In this document: in pieces, positions 19,084-28,722 of the stretch | How positions within the stretch are numbered: the first letter of the stretch is position 1 | Layout of the letters: each line of letters starts with the position of its first letter | Assembly (NCBI GenBank): GCA_026708265.1 | Contig: JAPOVI010000235.1 | Span: 1 to 42,711 of the forward strand | Reading direction: 5' to 3' | Length of the DNA stretch: 42,711 nucleotides | DNA from: Acidobacteriota bacterium | GTDB taxonomy: Bacteria > Acidobacteriota > Vicinamibacteria > Vicinamibacterales > UBA8438 | Program-made: the position numbers and the translations under genes | Notes under the pieces: model-generated | What the model was told of the DNA's origin: nothing | Databases searched by the model: none | What the model saw: the letters and a program-made list of their open reading frames with translations, nothing else

Positions 19084-20102
19084 GAACCGTCTTCCTCGCG
19101 GCGGGGCTGCTGCTGGGAGCGGCGGTGAGCGCCGGGGCGCAGCAGGCGCACCTGCTGGTCGTGGCGGGCCTCGGCGGGGATCCGACGTACCGGGAGCAGT
19201 TCCACGCCTGGGCCACGACGCTGGTCGAGGCGGCGACGGCGCGCTACGACCTGCCGCCGGAGCGGATCACCTACCTCGGCGAGGACCCCGAGGTCGACCC
19301 GGAGCGCATCGCCGGCCGCTCGACGCGCGAGAACATCGCCGCGGCCGTCGACGCTCTCGCGGAAGGGTCCGCGAGCGGCGACCACGTGGTCATCGTGCTC
19401 TTCGGCCACGGCAGCGAGAGCGGCGCGCCGCGCGTGAACCTGCCGGGCCGCGACCTCGCGGCCGACGACTACGCGGGGTTGCTCGATCGCCTGGACGGCC
19501 GGCGCATCACCTTCGTGAACGCGGCCAGCGCCAGCGGGCCGTTCGTCGAGTCGCTGTCCGGGCCGGATCGGCTCGTGATGACGGCGACCCGCAGCGGCCG
19601 CGAGTGGAACGCTGCGCTGTTCGGCGGCCACTTCGTCGACGCCTTCGCCGACGGCGAGTCCGATGCGGATGTGAACAAGGACAGCCGCGTCTCGATGCTC
19701 GAGGCCTTCACCTACGCCCGCCTACGAGTCGCCCAGGCCTACGAGTCGGAGGGCCTGCTCCTGACGGAGCACGCGCTGCTCGACGACAACGGCGACGGGA
19801 CGGGCGCGCTCGAGCCCGATCCGCTCGAGGGCGACGGGCGGATGGCGCGGACGCTCTTCCTCGCCTCGGGCGAGGCGACCGCGTCCGCCATGGCGTTCCC
19901 GGACGATCCGGAGCTCCGGCCCCTCTACGACGAGCGCGCCGCCCTCGAGGCGCGCGTCGAGGACCTCCGCGGGCTGCGCGGCGGCCTCGACGCCGAGCAG
20001 TACGAGCGGCAGCTCCAGACGCTGCTCGTCGAGATCGCCCTCAAGAGCCGCGACATCCGCCGGCTCGAGGCGGCGCGCGGCGCGCCGGAGGAGGAGCGCT
20101 AG
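19080..20102 (+). CDS. Exported C13/caspase-like protein lacking any cysteine (predicted pseudoprotease)
   Basis: A 340-residue protein starting with GTG at 19080 inside the upstream stop (GTGA overlap). A signal peptide (VFLAAGLLLGAAVSAGAQ) leads into a domain with the layout of peptidase C13 and caspase-like folds: VVIVLFGHGS carries the expected histidine, and ITFVNAASASGPF occupies the place of the SACxSG catalytic block, followed by LVMTATRSGREWNAALFGGHFVDAF. The complete sequence has no cysteine, so a cysteine protease mechanism is excluded. DVNKDSRVSMLE fits a 12-residue EF-hand loop (D1, N3, D5, S9, E12), and DDNGDGTGALE is a second, imperfect one. The C-terminus (about 265-340) is a charged coiled coil. 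Alternative: a divergent member with another nucleophile. Confidence 0.75.
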   Translation: MRTVFLAAGLLLGAAVSAGAQQAHLLVVAGLGGDPTYREQFHAWATTLVEAATARYDLPPERITYLGEDPEVDPERIAGRSTRENIAAAVDALAEGSASGDHVVIVLFGHGSESGAPRVNLPGRDLAADDYAGLLDRLDGRRITFVNAASASGPFVESLSGPDRLVMTATRSGREWNAALFGGHFVDAFADGESDADVNKDSRVSMLEAFTYARLRVAQAYESEGLLLTEHALLDDNGDGTGALEPDPLEGDGRMARTLFLASGEATASAMAFPDDPELRPLYDERAALEARVEDLRGLRGGLDAEQYERQLQTLLVEIALKSRDIRRLEAARGAPEEER

Positions 20103-20105
20103 GCG

Positions 20106-20888
20106 ATGCCGGTGTCGACGGGGCGGCGCCTGGGCCGCCGCTGGGCGGCCGGCGTCGCCTGCGCGGCGGTACTCGGCGCGCTGGCCGCCACGGCCGGGCT
20201 CGCCGTCGCCGACGTCGCGCCCTGCAACACCGCGTACACCGGACAGTTGGTCTTCGTCCGGCTGCGCTACGATGCCGCGCAGGGCCGCCGTTGCGGCGCG
20301 CTCCCGCAGTTCATCACCTGGGCCCACGACTATCCGCGGGCCGAGCGGAACCTGACGAGGATCCTCGACGAGGTCACGTACATCGCTCCCTTCCAGGGCC
20401 CCTACGGGGGCAACGTCCTGGCCCTCGACGACCCGGAGCTCCACAAGTTCCCGATCGCGTACATGGCCGAGCCCGGCCACTGGTATCCGTCCGAGGCCGA
20501 GGTGCTCGGCCTCCGGCGCTACGTCGAGAAGGGGGGCTTCCTCATCTTCGACGACTTCTGGGAAGCCCACTGGGAGAACTTCGAGGCGCAGATGCGTCGT
20601 GTCCTGCCCGACGCCCGGCTGCTGCCGGTGGACCTGGCGCACCCCGTGTTCCAGTCGTTCTTCGAGATCGAGAGCCTCGAGATGCCGCCGGTGTACGGCC
20701 CGCCGGTCGAGTTCCACGGCATCTTCGAGGACAACGATCCCACCGGCCGGCTGATCGCGATCGCGAACTACAACAACGACATCGGCGAGTACTGGGAGTA
20801 CTCCGACACCGGCTGGGTCCCGATCGATCTGTCCAACGAGGCGTACAAGTTCGGCGTGAACTATCTGATGTATGCGCTGACCCACTAG
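20106..20888 (+). CDS. Exported DUF4159 protein (copy 2)
   Basis: A 260-residue protein beginning with a signal peptide (GVACAAVLGALAATAGLAVAD). The DUF4159 domain shows WAHDYPRAERNL, then GGFLIFDDFWE at 143-153, HPVFQSFFEIESL, HGIFEDNDPTGRLIAIANYNNDIG and a terminal YLMYALTH. It aligns along its length with copy 1, but unlike copies 1 and 3 it carries two cysteines early in the mature part (APCNTAY and RRCGAL), which could form a disulphide. It starts three bases after the preceding stop, so it is in the same operon. Role unknown. Confidence 0.9.
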   Translation: MPVSTGRRLGRRWAAGVACAAVLGALAATAGLAVADVAPCNTAYTGQLVFVRLRYDAAQGRRCGALPQFITWAHDYPRAERNLTRILDEVTYIAPFQGPYGGNVLALDDPELHKFPIAYMAEPGHWYPSEAEVLGLRRYVEKGGFLIFDDFWEAHWENFEAQMRRVLPDARLLPVDLAHPVFQSFFEIESLEMPPVYGPPVEFHGIFEDNDPTGRLIAIANYNNDIGEYWEYSDTGWVPIDLSNEAYKFGVNYLMYALTH

Positions 20889-20961
20889 GAGTCGGCACCA
20901 CGCGAAGCCGTCAGGCGACGACTGGTGGGCCAGCCGGCGGTTCGTATCGAAGGAGAGACGC

Positions 20962-22008
<1,047 letters not shown>

Positions 22009-22009
22009 C

Positions 22010-22921
22010 ATGGACGCCCAGCACTCCGCTCCCGGGGCCCGTTTCGTCGACCCGCAGGCGCTGGCCCGCATCGGCAGTCTCGAGCTGCTGGCGCGCACCG
22101 TCGTCGACGGCTTCATCAACGGCCTGCACAAGGCGCCGTACCTGGGGGTGTCGATCGACTTCGCCGAGCACCGGATGTACATGCCCGGCGACGACATCCG
22201 CTTCATGGACTGGCGGGTGTTCGCGCGGACGGACCGGTTCTACGTCAAGACCTTCGAGGCCGACACCAACGCCAACTTCTCGGTCCTCTTCGACGTCTCC
22301 CGGTCGATGAGCTTCACGAGCGGCGGGGTGTCGAAGCTCGACTACGGCCGCTACCTCGCGGCCTGCCTCACCTATTTCTCGACGAAGCAGCGCGACCGGG
22401 TGGGTCTCGTGACGTTCGACGACGACATCGTCACGCGCGTGCCCCCCTCCGCGAAGCACCTCGAGGTCGTGCTCCACGCGCTCGACCGGATCGAGGCGGG
22501 GCGGCCCGGGTCGTTCGAGCGCCCCCTCTTCAAGGCCACCGAGTTCTTCAAGCGCCGGGGCATCCTGCTGTTCATCTCCGACTTCTACGACGAGCCGCAG
22601 GCGATCGTCGACGCCCTGAAGCCGTACCGCTACGGCGGCAACGACGTGCTCGTGTTCCACGTGCTCGATCCCGCCGAGATCGACTTTCCGTACGACGACG
22701 CGACGAGCTTCCAGGACCTGGAGACCGGCCGCAAGATGCCGGTCGTGCCCGAGAAGCTGCGCGAACAGTACCGGCAGCTCGTGCAGGAGCACGTCGGCGC
22801 GCTCTCCAAGCTCTGCGGTGAGAACCGCATCGACTACGCGCTGTTCAACACGTCGCAGCCGCTCGACCACGCGCTGTTCCAGTACCTGGCGATGCGGCAC
22901 AAACTGACGAGGGTCCGCTGA
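22010..22921 (+). CDS. DUF58 protein (VWA-like partner of MoxR)
   Basis: A 303-residue soluble protein with the DUF58 signature near residues 45-95 (GVSIDFAEHRMYMPGDDIRFMDWRVFARTDRFYVK, given as landmarks: the DDIRxxDWRVxAR core). It leads into a VWA-like fold with LFDVSRSM near 94-101 as MIDAS-type DxSxS. DUF58 genes almost always follow moxR, as here with one base between. The stop shares one base with the next start. It probably bridges the ATPase to the membrane VWA proteins. Confidence 0.94.
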   Translation: MDAQHSAPGARFVDPQALARIGSLELLARTVVDGFINGLHKAPYLGVSIDFAEHRMYMPGDDIRFMDWRVFARTDRFYVKTFEADTNANFSVLFDVSRSMSFTSGGVSKLDYGRYLAACLTYFSTKQRDRVGLVTFDDDIVTRVPPSAKHLEVVLHALDRIEAGRPGSFERPLFKATEFFKRRGILLFISDFYDEPQAIVDALKPYRYGGNDVLVFHVLDPAEIDFPYDDATSFQDLETGRKMPVVPEKLREQYRQLVQEHVGALSKLCGENRIDYALFNTSQPLDHALFQYLAMRHKLTRVR

Positions 22922-24996
22922 TGGGGCTGCTTGCGCCGCTGTTCCTCCTGGGGCTCGCGGCGATCGCCGTGCCGATCGTCATCCACATGATCCAGCGCGA
23001 ACGCAAGGAGGTCATCGCGTTCCCCTCCCTGATGTTCGTCCGCCGCATCCCGTTCCACTCGTTCCGGCGCCAGCGCATCCGCCACTGGTTCCTGCTGCTG
23101 CTGCGCTGCGCCGCGCTCGCCCTGCTGGTGCTCGCCTTCGCGCGGCCGTTCGTCCGCTCGCCGGCCCTGGCGGCGGTGACGGACGGGGCGCGCGAGGTGG
23201 TCATCCTCCTCGACCGGTCGTACAGCATGGGCTTCGGCGACCACTGGGAGCGCGCCCGCGACGCGGCCCGCGATGCCGTCGACGGGCTGGCCCCCGACGA
23301 TCGCGCGACGCTCATCTTCTTCGACAGCGGGGCCGCGGCCGGACCGCGGTCGACGACCGAGCGGGCGAGCCTGCGGGGCCTGATTCGCGACGCGGAGCTC
23401 GGCGCCGGCGTCACCCGCTACGGGCCGGCCCTGAAGCTGGCCGAGGGGATCTTCGAGGGTTCCGAGCTGCCGCGTCTCGAGGCGGTGATGATCAGCGACT
23501 TCCAGCGCTCGGGGGTCGACAGCGCCGCCGGCATCCGCTTCCCCGAAGGGGCGGTGCTGACGCCCGTCCCGATCGGGACCGACGTCGCCGCGGCGAACGT
23601 CAGCGTCGCCGGCGTGCTCTTCCAGCGCGAGTACTTCTCCGGACGCGAGCGCGTCGCGGTCGGGGCGCGGCTGACCAACCGCGGCGCGGCGGCGATCGAG
23701 GGCCTCGAGGTGTTCCTCGAGATGGACGGGCGGCCGGTCGAGACGCTCACCGCCGACCTGCCGGCGAACGGGTCGGTGACGGTCGACTTCGCGGCGGTCA
23801 CCCTGACCGACGTGCGCGTGCCCGGTGCGGTCCGCGTAGAGGGGGACGCCCTGCCGGCGGACGACGTCTTCCATTTCGTCATATCGCCGGGGCAGGTCGT
23901 GCGGGTTCTCGTCGTCGGGAACGAGCGGTCGACTCCGGAAGCCGACCTGTATCTGACGCGCGCCCTCGGGATCGGCTCCGCGCCGGCCTTCGACGTGCGC
24001 TCGACGACGCTCGCGGCGTTCGAGGCCGCCGACCTCGCCGACCGGCAGGTGGTGGTCCTGAACGACGTGGGTGCGCCCTCCGGCGACACCGGCCGCGCCC
24101 TGGCGGACTGGGTCGAGGCGGGCGGCGGGCTGCTCGTGGCGGCGGGGGAGCGGAGCGCGTGGCCGGCGGGCGCGCCGGACCTGTTGCCGGGCGACGTCGG
24201 CAACCCGCAGGATCGCGCCGGCCGGGGCGGCGCCCTCGGCTACGTCGACTACACGCATCCGATCTTCGAGGTCTTCGCGGCTCCCCGCAGCGGCGACGTG
24301 ACGACGGCCCGCTTCTTCCGCTACCGGCCGATCGAGCCGCAGGCGGACGCCGTCGCGCTGGCCCGCTTCGACGACGGGCAGCCGGCCCTCGTCGAGCGGC
24401 GGGTCGGTCGCGGCAACGTGCTGCTCTGGGCCTCGGGCCTCGACAGCTTCTGGAACGACCTGGCCAAGAAGCCGGTCTACCTGCCGTTCGTGCACCGTCT
24501 CACGGAGTACCTGGCCGACTACCGGCCGCCGACGCCGTGGTTCCCGGCCGGCCGGGTGTTGAACCTCTCGGAGCAGGAAGTGGCCCTCGGCACGGGCGGG
24601 CTCGCCGAGGCCGAGTTCGTCGTCATGTCCCCCTCCGGCCGCCGCATTCCCGTGAGCGCCGGCGATCGTGCCGGTTTCATCGATCTCGGCGAGCAGGGGC
24701 TCTACGAGGTCCACGACGCGCGCGCCGCCGACCCGCGCCCGCTGACTCTGGCCGTCAACGTCGACCTCGCGGAGTCCGACCTCACCGCCGTCGATCCCGA
24801 GGAGCTGGCGGCCACCCTGACCGGCCGCGTCGGGCAGGGGCGCGAGGCGTCCGCCCCGGTGCGCGAGATCAGCGCGGGCGACCTGGAGCGCCGGCAGTCG
24901 GTCTGGTGGTACCTGCTGGTGGCGGCGTTCCTGCTCCTGGTCGGCGAGACCGTGGTCTCGAACCGCCTCTCGCGCACCGTCCTCACCGCCGACTAG
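22921..24996 (+). CDS. BatA-like membrane protein with VWA and GATase1-like regions
   Basis: A 691-residue protein. Residues 1-80 form the BatA (aerotolerance regulator) N-terminal module with two membrane segments (MGLLAPLFLLGLAAIAVPIV and WFLLLLRCAALALLVLAFAR) and the linking IHMIQRERKEVIAFPSLMF. A VWA domain follows, with LLDRSYSMGF near 97-106. A region near 390-420 (WVEAGGGLLVAAGER) is GATase1/DUF4159-like, and one membrane segment near 662-680 ends the protein. It resembles the 16,819 gene product in plan, so the locus encodes two membrane VWA proteins of related design. The start overlaps the DUF58 stop by one base. Confidence 0.92.
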   Translation: MGLLAPLFLLGLAAIAVPIVIHMIQRERKEVIAFPSLMFVRRIPFHSFRRQRIRHWFLLLLRCAALALLVLAFARPFVRSPALAAVTDGAREVVILLDRSYSMGFGDHWERARDAARDAVDGLAPDDRATLIFFDSGAAAGPRSTTERASLRGLIRDAELGAGVTRYGPALKLAEGIFEGSELPRLEAVMISDFQRSGVDSAAGIRFPEGAVLTPVPIGTDVAAANVSVAGVLFQREYFSGRERVAVGARLTNRGAAAIEGLEVFLEMDGRPVETLTADLPANGSVTVDFAAVTLTDVRVPGAVRVEGDALPADDVFHFVISPGQVVRVLVVGNERSTPEADLYLTRALGIGSAPAFDVRSTTLAAFEAADLADRQVVVLNDVGAPSGDTGRALADWVEAGGGLLVAAGERSAWPAGAPDLLPGDVGNPQDRAGRGGALGYVDYTHPIFEVFAAPRSGDVTTARFFRYRPIEPQADAVALARFDDGQPALVERRVGRGNVLLWASGLDSFWNDLAKKPVYLPFVHRLTEYLADYRPPTPWFPAGRVLNLSEQEVALGTGGLAEAEFVVMSPSGRRIPVSAGDRAGFIDLGEQGLYEVHDARAADPRPLTLAVNVDLAESDLTAVDPEELAATLTGRVGQGREASAPVREISAGDLERRQSVWWYLLVAAFLLLVGETVVSNRLSRTVLTAD

Positions 24997-25002
24997 CGCG
25001 TG

Positions 25003-25030
25003 TTGACCTTCGGTTTCGGCGGTGTAATGA
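25003..25030 (+). promoter_or_regulatory. Sigma-70-like promoter upstream of the DUF4175 gene
   Basis: TTGACC (25003-25008) and TAATGA (25025-25030) are separated by 16 bp, 46 bp before the DUF4175 start. The -35 box matches 5 of 6 consensus positions; the -10 is weaker. The 79-bp gap after the BatA gene is longer than most gaps in the row, in keeping with an internal promoter. Confidence 0.45.
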
Positions 25031-25075
25031 TGGCAGCACAAGGGGTACGTCCTGACATCCGCGAGGCCAGAATCG

Positions 25076-28000
25076 ATGCGCAACCAACCGCTGTTGACCG
25101 GCGATCGGAACGAGGTACTGCGCGCCGTCCGTCACGTCCGGAACCGCTGGCGCCTGCGCGTTGCCCTGCGCGGCATCGCCGTGCTGCTGGCCGCCGCCCT
25201 CGGCACGCTGCTGGCCTCGTCCTACGGGCTGGAGCTGTTCCGCTTCGATCCGGGCGCCATCGTCGGCTTCCGGATTGCGACCTACCTCGTGCTGCTCGCG
25301 GCGGGCTGGTGGCTCTTCGTCCGGCCGGTCTCGCGGCGGGTGTCCGACCAGCGCGTCGCCCTGTACATAGAGGAGCACGAGCCTTCGCTGAAGGCGACCG
25401 TGCTGAGCGCCGTCGAGGAGAGTCGCCGCGGCGAGCGCGAGGCGGCGGCGGACCATTCGCCGGAGCTGGTGCGGCGGCTGATCGCGTCGGCGGTCGCGCG
25501 GATTCGCGACATCGACATGGGGCGCGGGGTCGAGCAGCGATCGCTGCGGCGGTCGTCCAGCCTGCTGCTGGCGGCCGGCGTCGCGGCCGTGCTGCTGTTC
25601 GTCTTCGGGCCGGCGTATCTGCGGCACGGAATCTCGGCCCTGCTCACGCCGACCGGGAGCGTCGAGGCGGCCAGCCCCTACCGGATCGACGTCTCCCCGG
25701 GAGACGCCACCGTGGCCCGGGGCGCGGATCAATCGATCACGGCGCAGCTCGTCGGCTTCGAGGCCGCCGAGGTCGACCTGCTGATGCGGTCCGAGGAGGA
25801 CGGCGCCTTCGACCGGCTGGCGCTGATTCCGTTGGAGACCGAGGACGGCGAGGTGCTGCCGGGCAACTTCGAGGTGCTCCTCTTCGATCTGGAGGCGCCG
25901 ACGGAGTACTTCGTCGAGGCGGCCGGCGTCGAGTCGCCGACCTTCACCCTCGACGTGGTCGATCTGCCCTACGTCGACCGGCTGGAGCTCGAGTACATCT
26001 TCCCGGAGTACACGGGGCTGGAGCCGCGGCTGGTCGAGAGCGGCGGCGACATCGCGGTGCTGAGCGGGACGGAGGTGCGGCTACGCGCGGTCCCGACCAT
26101 GGGCACCGCCGGCGGGCAGCTCGTGCTCGACGAGGAGAATCGGACGGATCTCGCGCTCGGCGAGGACGGCTCGCTCACGAGCAGCTTCGTCGTCGAGGAG
26201 GAGGGCTTCTACCGCATCGATCTGCGTGCGCCCGACGGCCAGTTGGTAACCGCCTCGCCGCAGTACACGATTGACGTGCTGACGGACCAGCCGCCGGCCG
26301 TCATGTTCATCCGGCCGGGCCGCGACACCACGGCCAGCGCCATCGAGGAGCTGTTCGTGGAGGCGCGCGCCGACGACGACTTCGGCCTGCGCTCGCTGGA
26401 CCTCGTCTACTCCGTCAACGGCGGCCCGGAAGAGGCGGTGCCGCTCTACGACGGCGGCGACGACACGCTGCGCGAGGTGTCGGCCGGGCATACCTTCTTT
26501 CTGGAGGAGCTCGAGCTCGAGCCGGGCGATTTTCTCTCGTACTACGCGCGCGCCGTCGACCGGAACCTCGCCCAGCAGGGCGCGGACGTCAAGAGCGACC
26601 TCTACTTCATCCAGGTCCGCCGCTTCAGCCGCGACTACCGCAGCGGGCCGTCGGGGGGCGGCGGCGGGGCCGGGGGAGCCGGCGGCGGGGACGCCCGGGC
26701 CCTCTCGGAGGCGCAGCGCCAGGTCATCTCGGCCACCTTCAACGTCATCCGCGACCGGGCCACGTTCACGGACGAGGAGTTCCAGGAGAACGTGGTATTC
26801 CTCACGCTGGCCCAGGGTCGTCTGCGCGAGCAGGTCGAGACGCTGCTGCGGCGGATGAACAGCCGCGTCATGCCGGCCGACCGTGCCTTCCGGAGCATCG
26901 CCGAGATGCTCCCGCTGGCGGCGGACGCCATGCGGGATGCGGAGACCGCCCTGCAGGACCAGGACATCGACGCGGCGCTGCCCCACGAGCAGCGGTCGCT
27001 CCAGCACCTGCAGCGCGCGGAGGAAGCCTACGAGGAAGTGCTGCTCACGATGGGCGGCGGCGGAGGCGGGGGCGGCGGGAGCCGCGCGAGCCAGGCGGCG
27101 GAAGACCTTGCCGACCTCTTCGAGCTGGAGCTCGACAAGCTCCGCAACCAGTACGAGACGCTGCAGCGCGGCGAGCAGCAGGCGGCCGACAACAGCATCG
27201 ACGAGCTGATGGAGCGGCTGCGGGAGCTGGCGCGGCGGCAGGAGCGCGAGGCCGAGCGGCAGCGGCGGCGGGCGCGCGGGCAACAGTCGACGCAGGGCGG
27301 CGGCTCGGGCCAGCGCGCCCTCGCCGAGGAGGCCGAGGAGGCCGCGCGGCGCCTCGAGCGCCTGGCGCGCGAGATGAACTCCCCCCAGATGATGGACGCG
27401 TCGCGGCGCCTGCAGGAGGCGGCCGACGCAATGCGGCGGGCCGCGGCCAACGACGACAACCTCGGGTTCGCCGAGGCCGGCGCGGCGCTCGACCGCCTGC
27501 GCGAGGTGCAGGAGCGGCTGCAGGGCGAGCAGAGCGGCCGCCTCCAGCGCGACATCGAGGATCAGTTGCGGCGGGCGAACCGCCTCGCGGACGAGCAGCG
27601 CGAGGTGCGGGCCCAGGTGGCCGACTTGCCGGGGATGGAGAACGAGCCCCGGATGACGCAGCTCCGCCGGCTCCTCGAGCGCAAGAACGAGATGGAGTCC
27701 GAGGTTGCCGACCTGGAGCGGGAGATCGACTCGACGTCGGCGGAGTTCCGCCGCGACGAGCGCGACGCGTCGCGGCGCCTGCAGGAGGCCGCGGGCTCCA
27801 TCCGCGACAACCGGCTCAAGGAGAAGATTCGCTACTCCCGCGGCCTGATGCGCAGCCGCCCGGGCGACACCGCCAACGCGTTCGAGAACGAGATCGGCAG
27901 CGACATCGGCGAGCTCGCCGAGAAGCTGGCCGAGGCCGCGGCGTCCGTCGGGAAGTCCGAGGGCGACCGGATGGCGCAGGCGCTCGACCGGACGCGCGAC

Positions 28001-28615
28001 CTGATGCGCAGCCTGGAGTCGCTGGACCACCGCATGTGGCAGGAAGGTCAGGAGGCGGAGGACGGCGAGGCCGGCTCCGAGTCCGGACAGGAGGGCCAGC
28101 CGGGCGAGCAGGCGGGCGGCGAGCAAGCGGGCGGCGAGCAGGCGGGCGGCGAGCAGGCGGGCAACCAGGTCGGACCGGCGGACGGCGACGCCGCCACCCT
28201 CGGCAGCCGCTGGGGCGGGCCGTTCGGCGGCCGCTACGGGTACGATCGCCGGCCCGGCGACTGGGAGTGGGACCCGCGGGACGTCCGGCAGTGGCAGCGC
28301 GAGTACCGCGAGCGGGCCGGCGAGGTCGAGGAGCTGCGGCGCCTCCTCGAGCAGGAGGACTTCGCAGCCGCCGACCTGAGCGAGATCATCGAGCGGATGC
28401 GGGAGCTCGACGACCTCCGCAGCTATCAGGATCCGGAGGAGATCGCCCGGCTGCAGACGTTCGTCCTCGAGGAGCTGAAGCGCTTCGAGTACCGCCTGCG
28501 CCGGGAGATCACCGAAGAGTCCGAGGACCTCTTCCTCGCCGGAAACGAGGAGATGCCGCCGCAGTTCCGCGAGCTGGTCGAGGAGTACTTCCGCGTCCTG
28601 TCCGAGGGCCAGTAG
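25076..28615 (+). CDS. DUF4175 family membrane protein with long coiled coils
   Basis: A 1179-residue protein. Three hydrophobic segments at about 31-52, 62-85 and 161-182 anchor the N-terminus. Beta-rich extracytoplasmic domains (about 190-520) follow, with paired motifs such as YRIDVSPGDATVARG and LELEYIFPEYTGLEPR. From about 540 onward the chain is mostly charged, Gln- and Arg-rich coiled coil, interrupted by Gly runs near 522 and 660 and by a four-copy GGEQA repeat near 1010. DUF4175 proteins regularly accompany MoxR/DUF58/BatA rows, and this one extends the same strand after a 79-bp gap holding a promoter. A scaffold role at the envelope is inferred from architecture only. Confidence 0.88.
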   Translation: MRNQPLLTGDRNEVLRAVRHVRNRWRLRVALRGIAVLLAAALGTLLASSYGLELFRFDPGAIVGFRIATYLVLLAAGWWLFVRPVSRRVSDQRVALYIEEHEPSLKATVLSAVEESRRGEREAAADHSPELVRRLIASAVARIRDIDMGRGVEQRSLRRSSSLLLAAGVAAVLLFVFGPAYLRHGISALLTPTGSVEAASPYRIDVSPGDATVARGADQSITAQLVGFEAAEVDLLMRSEEDGAFDRLALIPLETEDGEVLPGNFEVLLFDLEAPTEYFVEAAGVESPTFTLDVVDLPYVDRLELEYIFPEYTGLEPRLVESGGDIAVLSGTEVRLRAVPTMGTAGGQLVLDEENRTDLALGEDGSLTSSFVVEEEGFYRIDLRAPDGQLVTASPQYTIDVLTDQPPAVMFIRPGRDTTASAIEELFVEARADDDFGLRSLDLVYSVNGGPEEAVPLYDGGDDTLREVSAGHTFFLEELELEPGDFLSYYARAVDRNLAQQGADVKSDLYFIQVRRFSRDYRSGPSGGGGGAGGAGGGDARALSEAQRQVISATFNVIRDRATFTDEEFQENVVFLTLAQGRLREQVETLLRRMNSRVMPADRAFRSIAEMLPLAADAMRDAETALQDQDIDAALPHEQRSLQHLQRAEEAYEEVLLTMGGGGGGGGGSRASQAAEDLADLFELELDKLRNQYETLQRGEQQAADNSIDELMERLRELARRQEREAERQRRRARGQQSTQGGGSGQRALAEEAEEAARRLERLAREMNSPQMMDASRRLQEAADAMRRAAANDDNLGFAEAGAALDRLREVQERLQGEQSGRLQRDIEDQLRRANRLADEQREVRAQVADLPGMENEPRMTQLRRLLERKNEMESEVADLEREIDSTSAEFRRDERDASRRLQEAAGSIRDNRLKEKIRYSRGLMRSRPGDTANAFENEIGSDIGELAEKLAEAAASVGKSEGDRMAQALDRTRDLMRSLESLDHRMWQEGQEAEDGEAGSESGQEGQPGEQAGGEQAGGEQAGGEQAGNQVGPADGDAATLGSRWGGPFGGRYGYDRRPGDWEWDPRDVRQWQREYRERAGEVEELRRLLEQEDFAAADLSEIIERMRELDDLRSYQDPEEIARLQTFVLEELKRFEYRLRREITEESEDLFLAGNEEMPPQFRELVEEYFRVLSEGQ
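28103..28162 (+). repeat. Four tandem 15-bp repeats inside the DUF4175 gene
   Basis: Four copies of ggcgagcaggcgggc (second copy with one change) encode the repeated pentapeptide GEQAG. The repeat keeps frame, so unit gain or loss would change only the length of a flexible linker. Confidence 0.9.
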
Positions 28616-28650
28616 TCCACGGCTTCTACGCTCCGCCTGACTTCGGCCGC

Positions 28651-28680
28651 GTGGCGCGGCGCCGCGCCCGCCTGCGCCAC
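28651..28680. terminator. GC-rich inverted repeat between the DUF4175 and efflux genes
   Basis: GGCGCGGC/GCCGCGCC (28653-28668) is a perfect 16-bp palindrome, and GTGGCGC (28651-28657) can alternatively pair with GCGCCAC (28674-28680). It lies in the 107-bp gap after the DUF4175 stop. It may end the upstream transcript; no T run follows. Confidence 0.35.
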
Positions 28681-28722
28681 CGGTGCGGCAGGCCCACCCC
28701 ACCGCAGGATCCGGAGGCGAGC

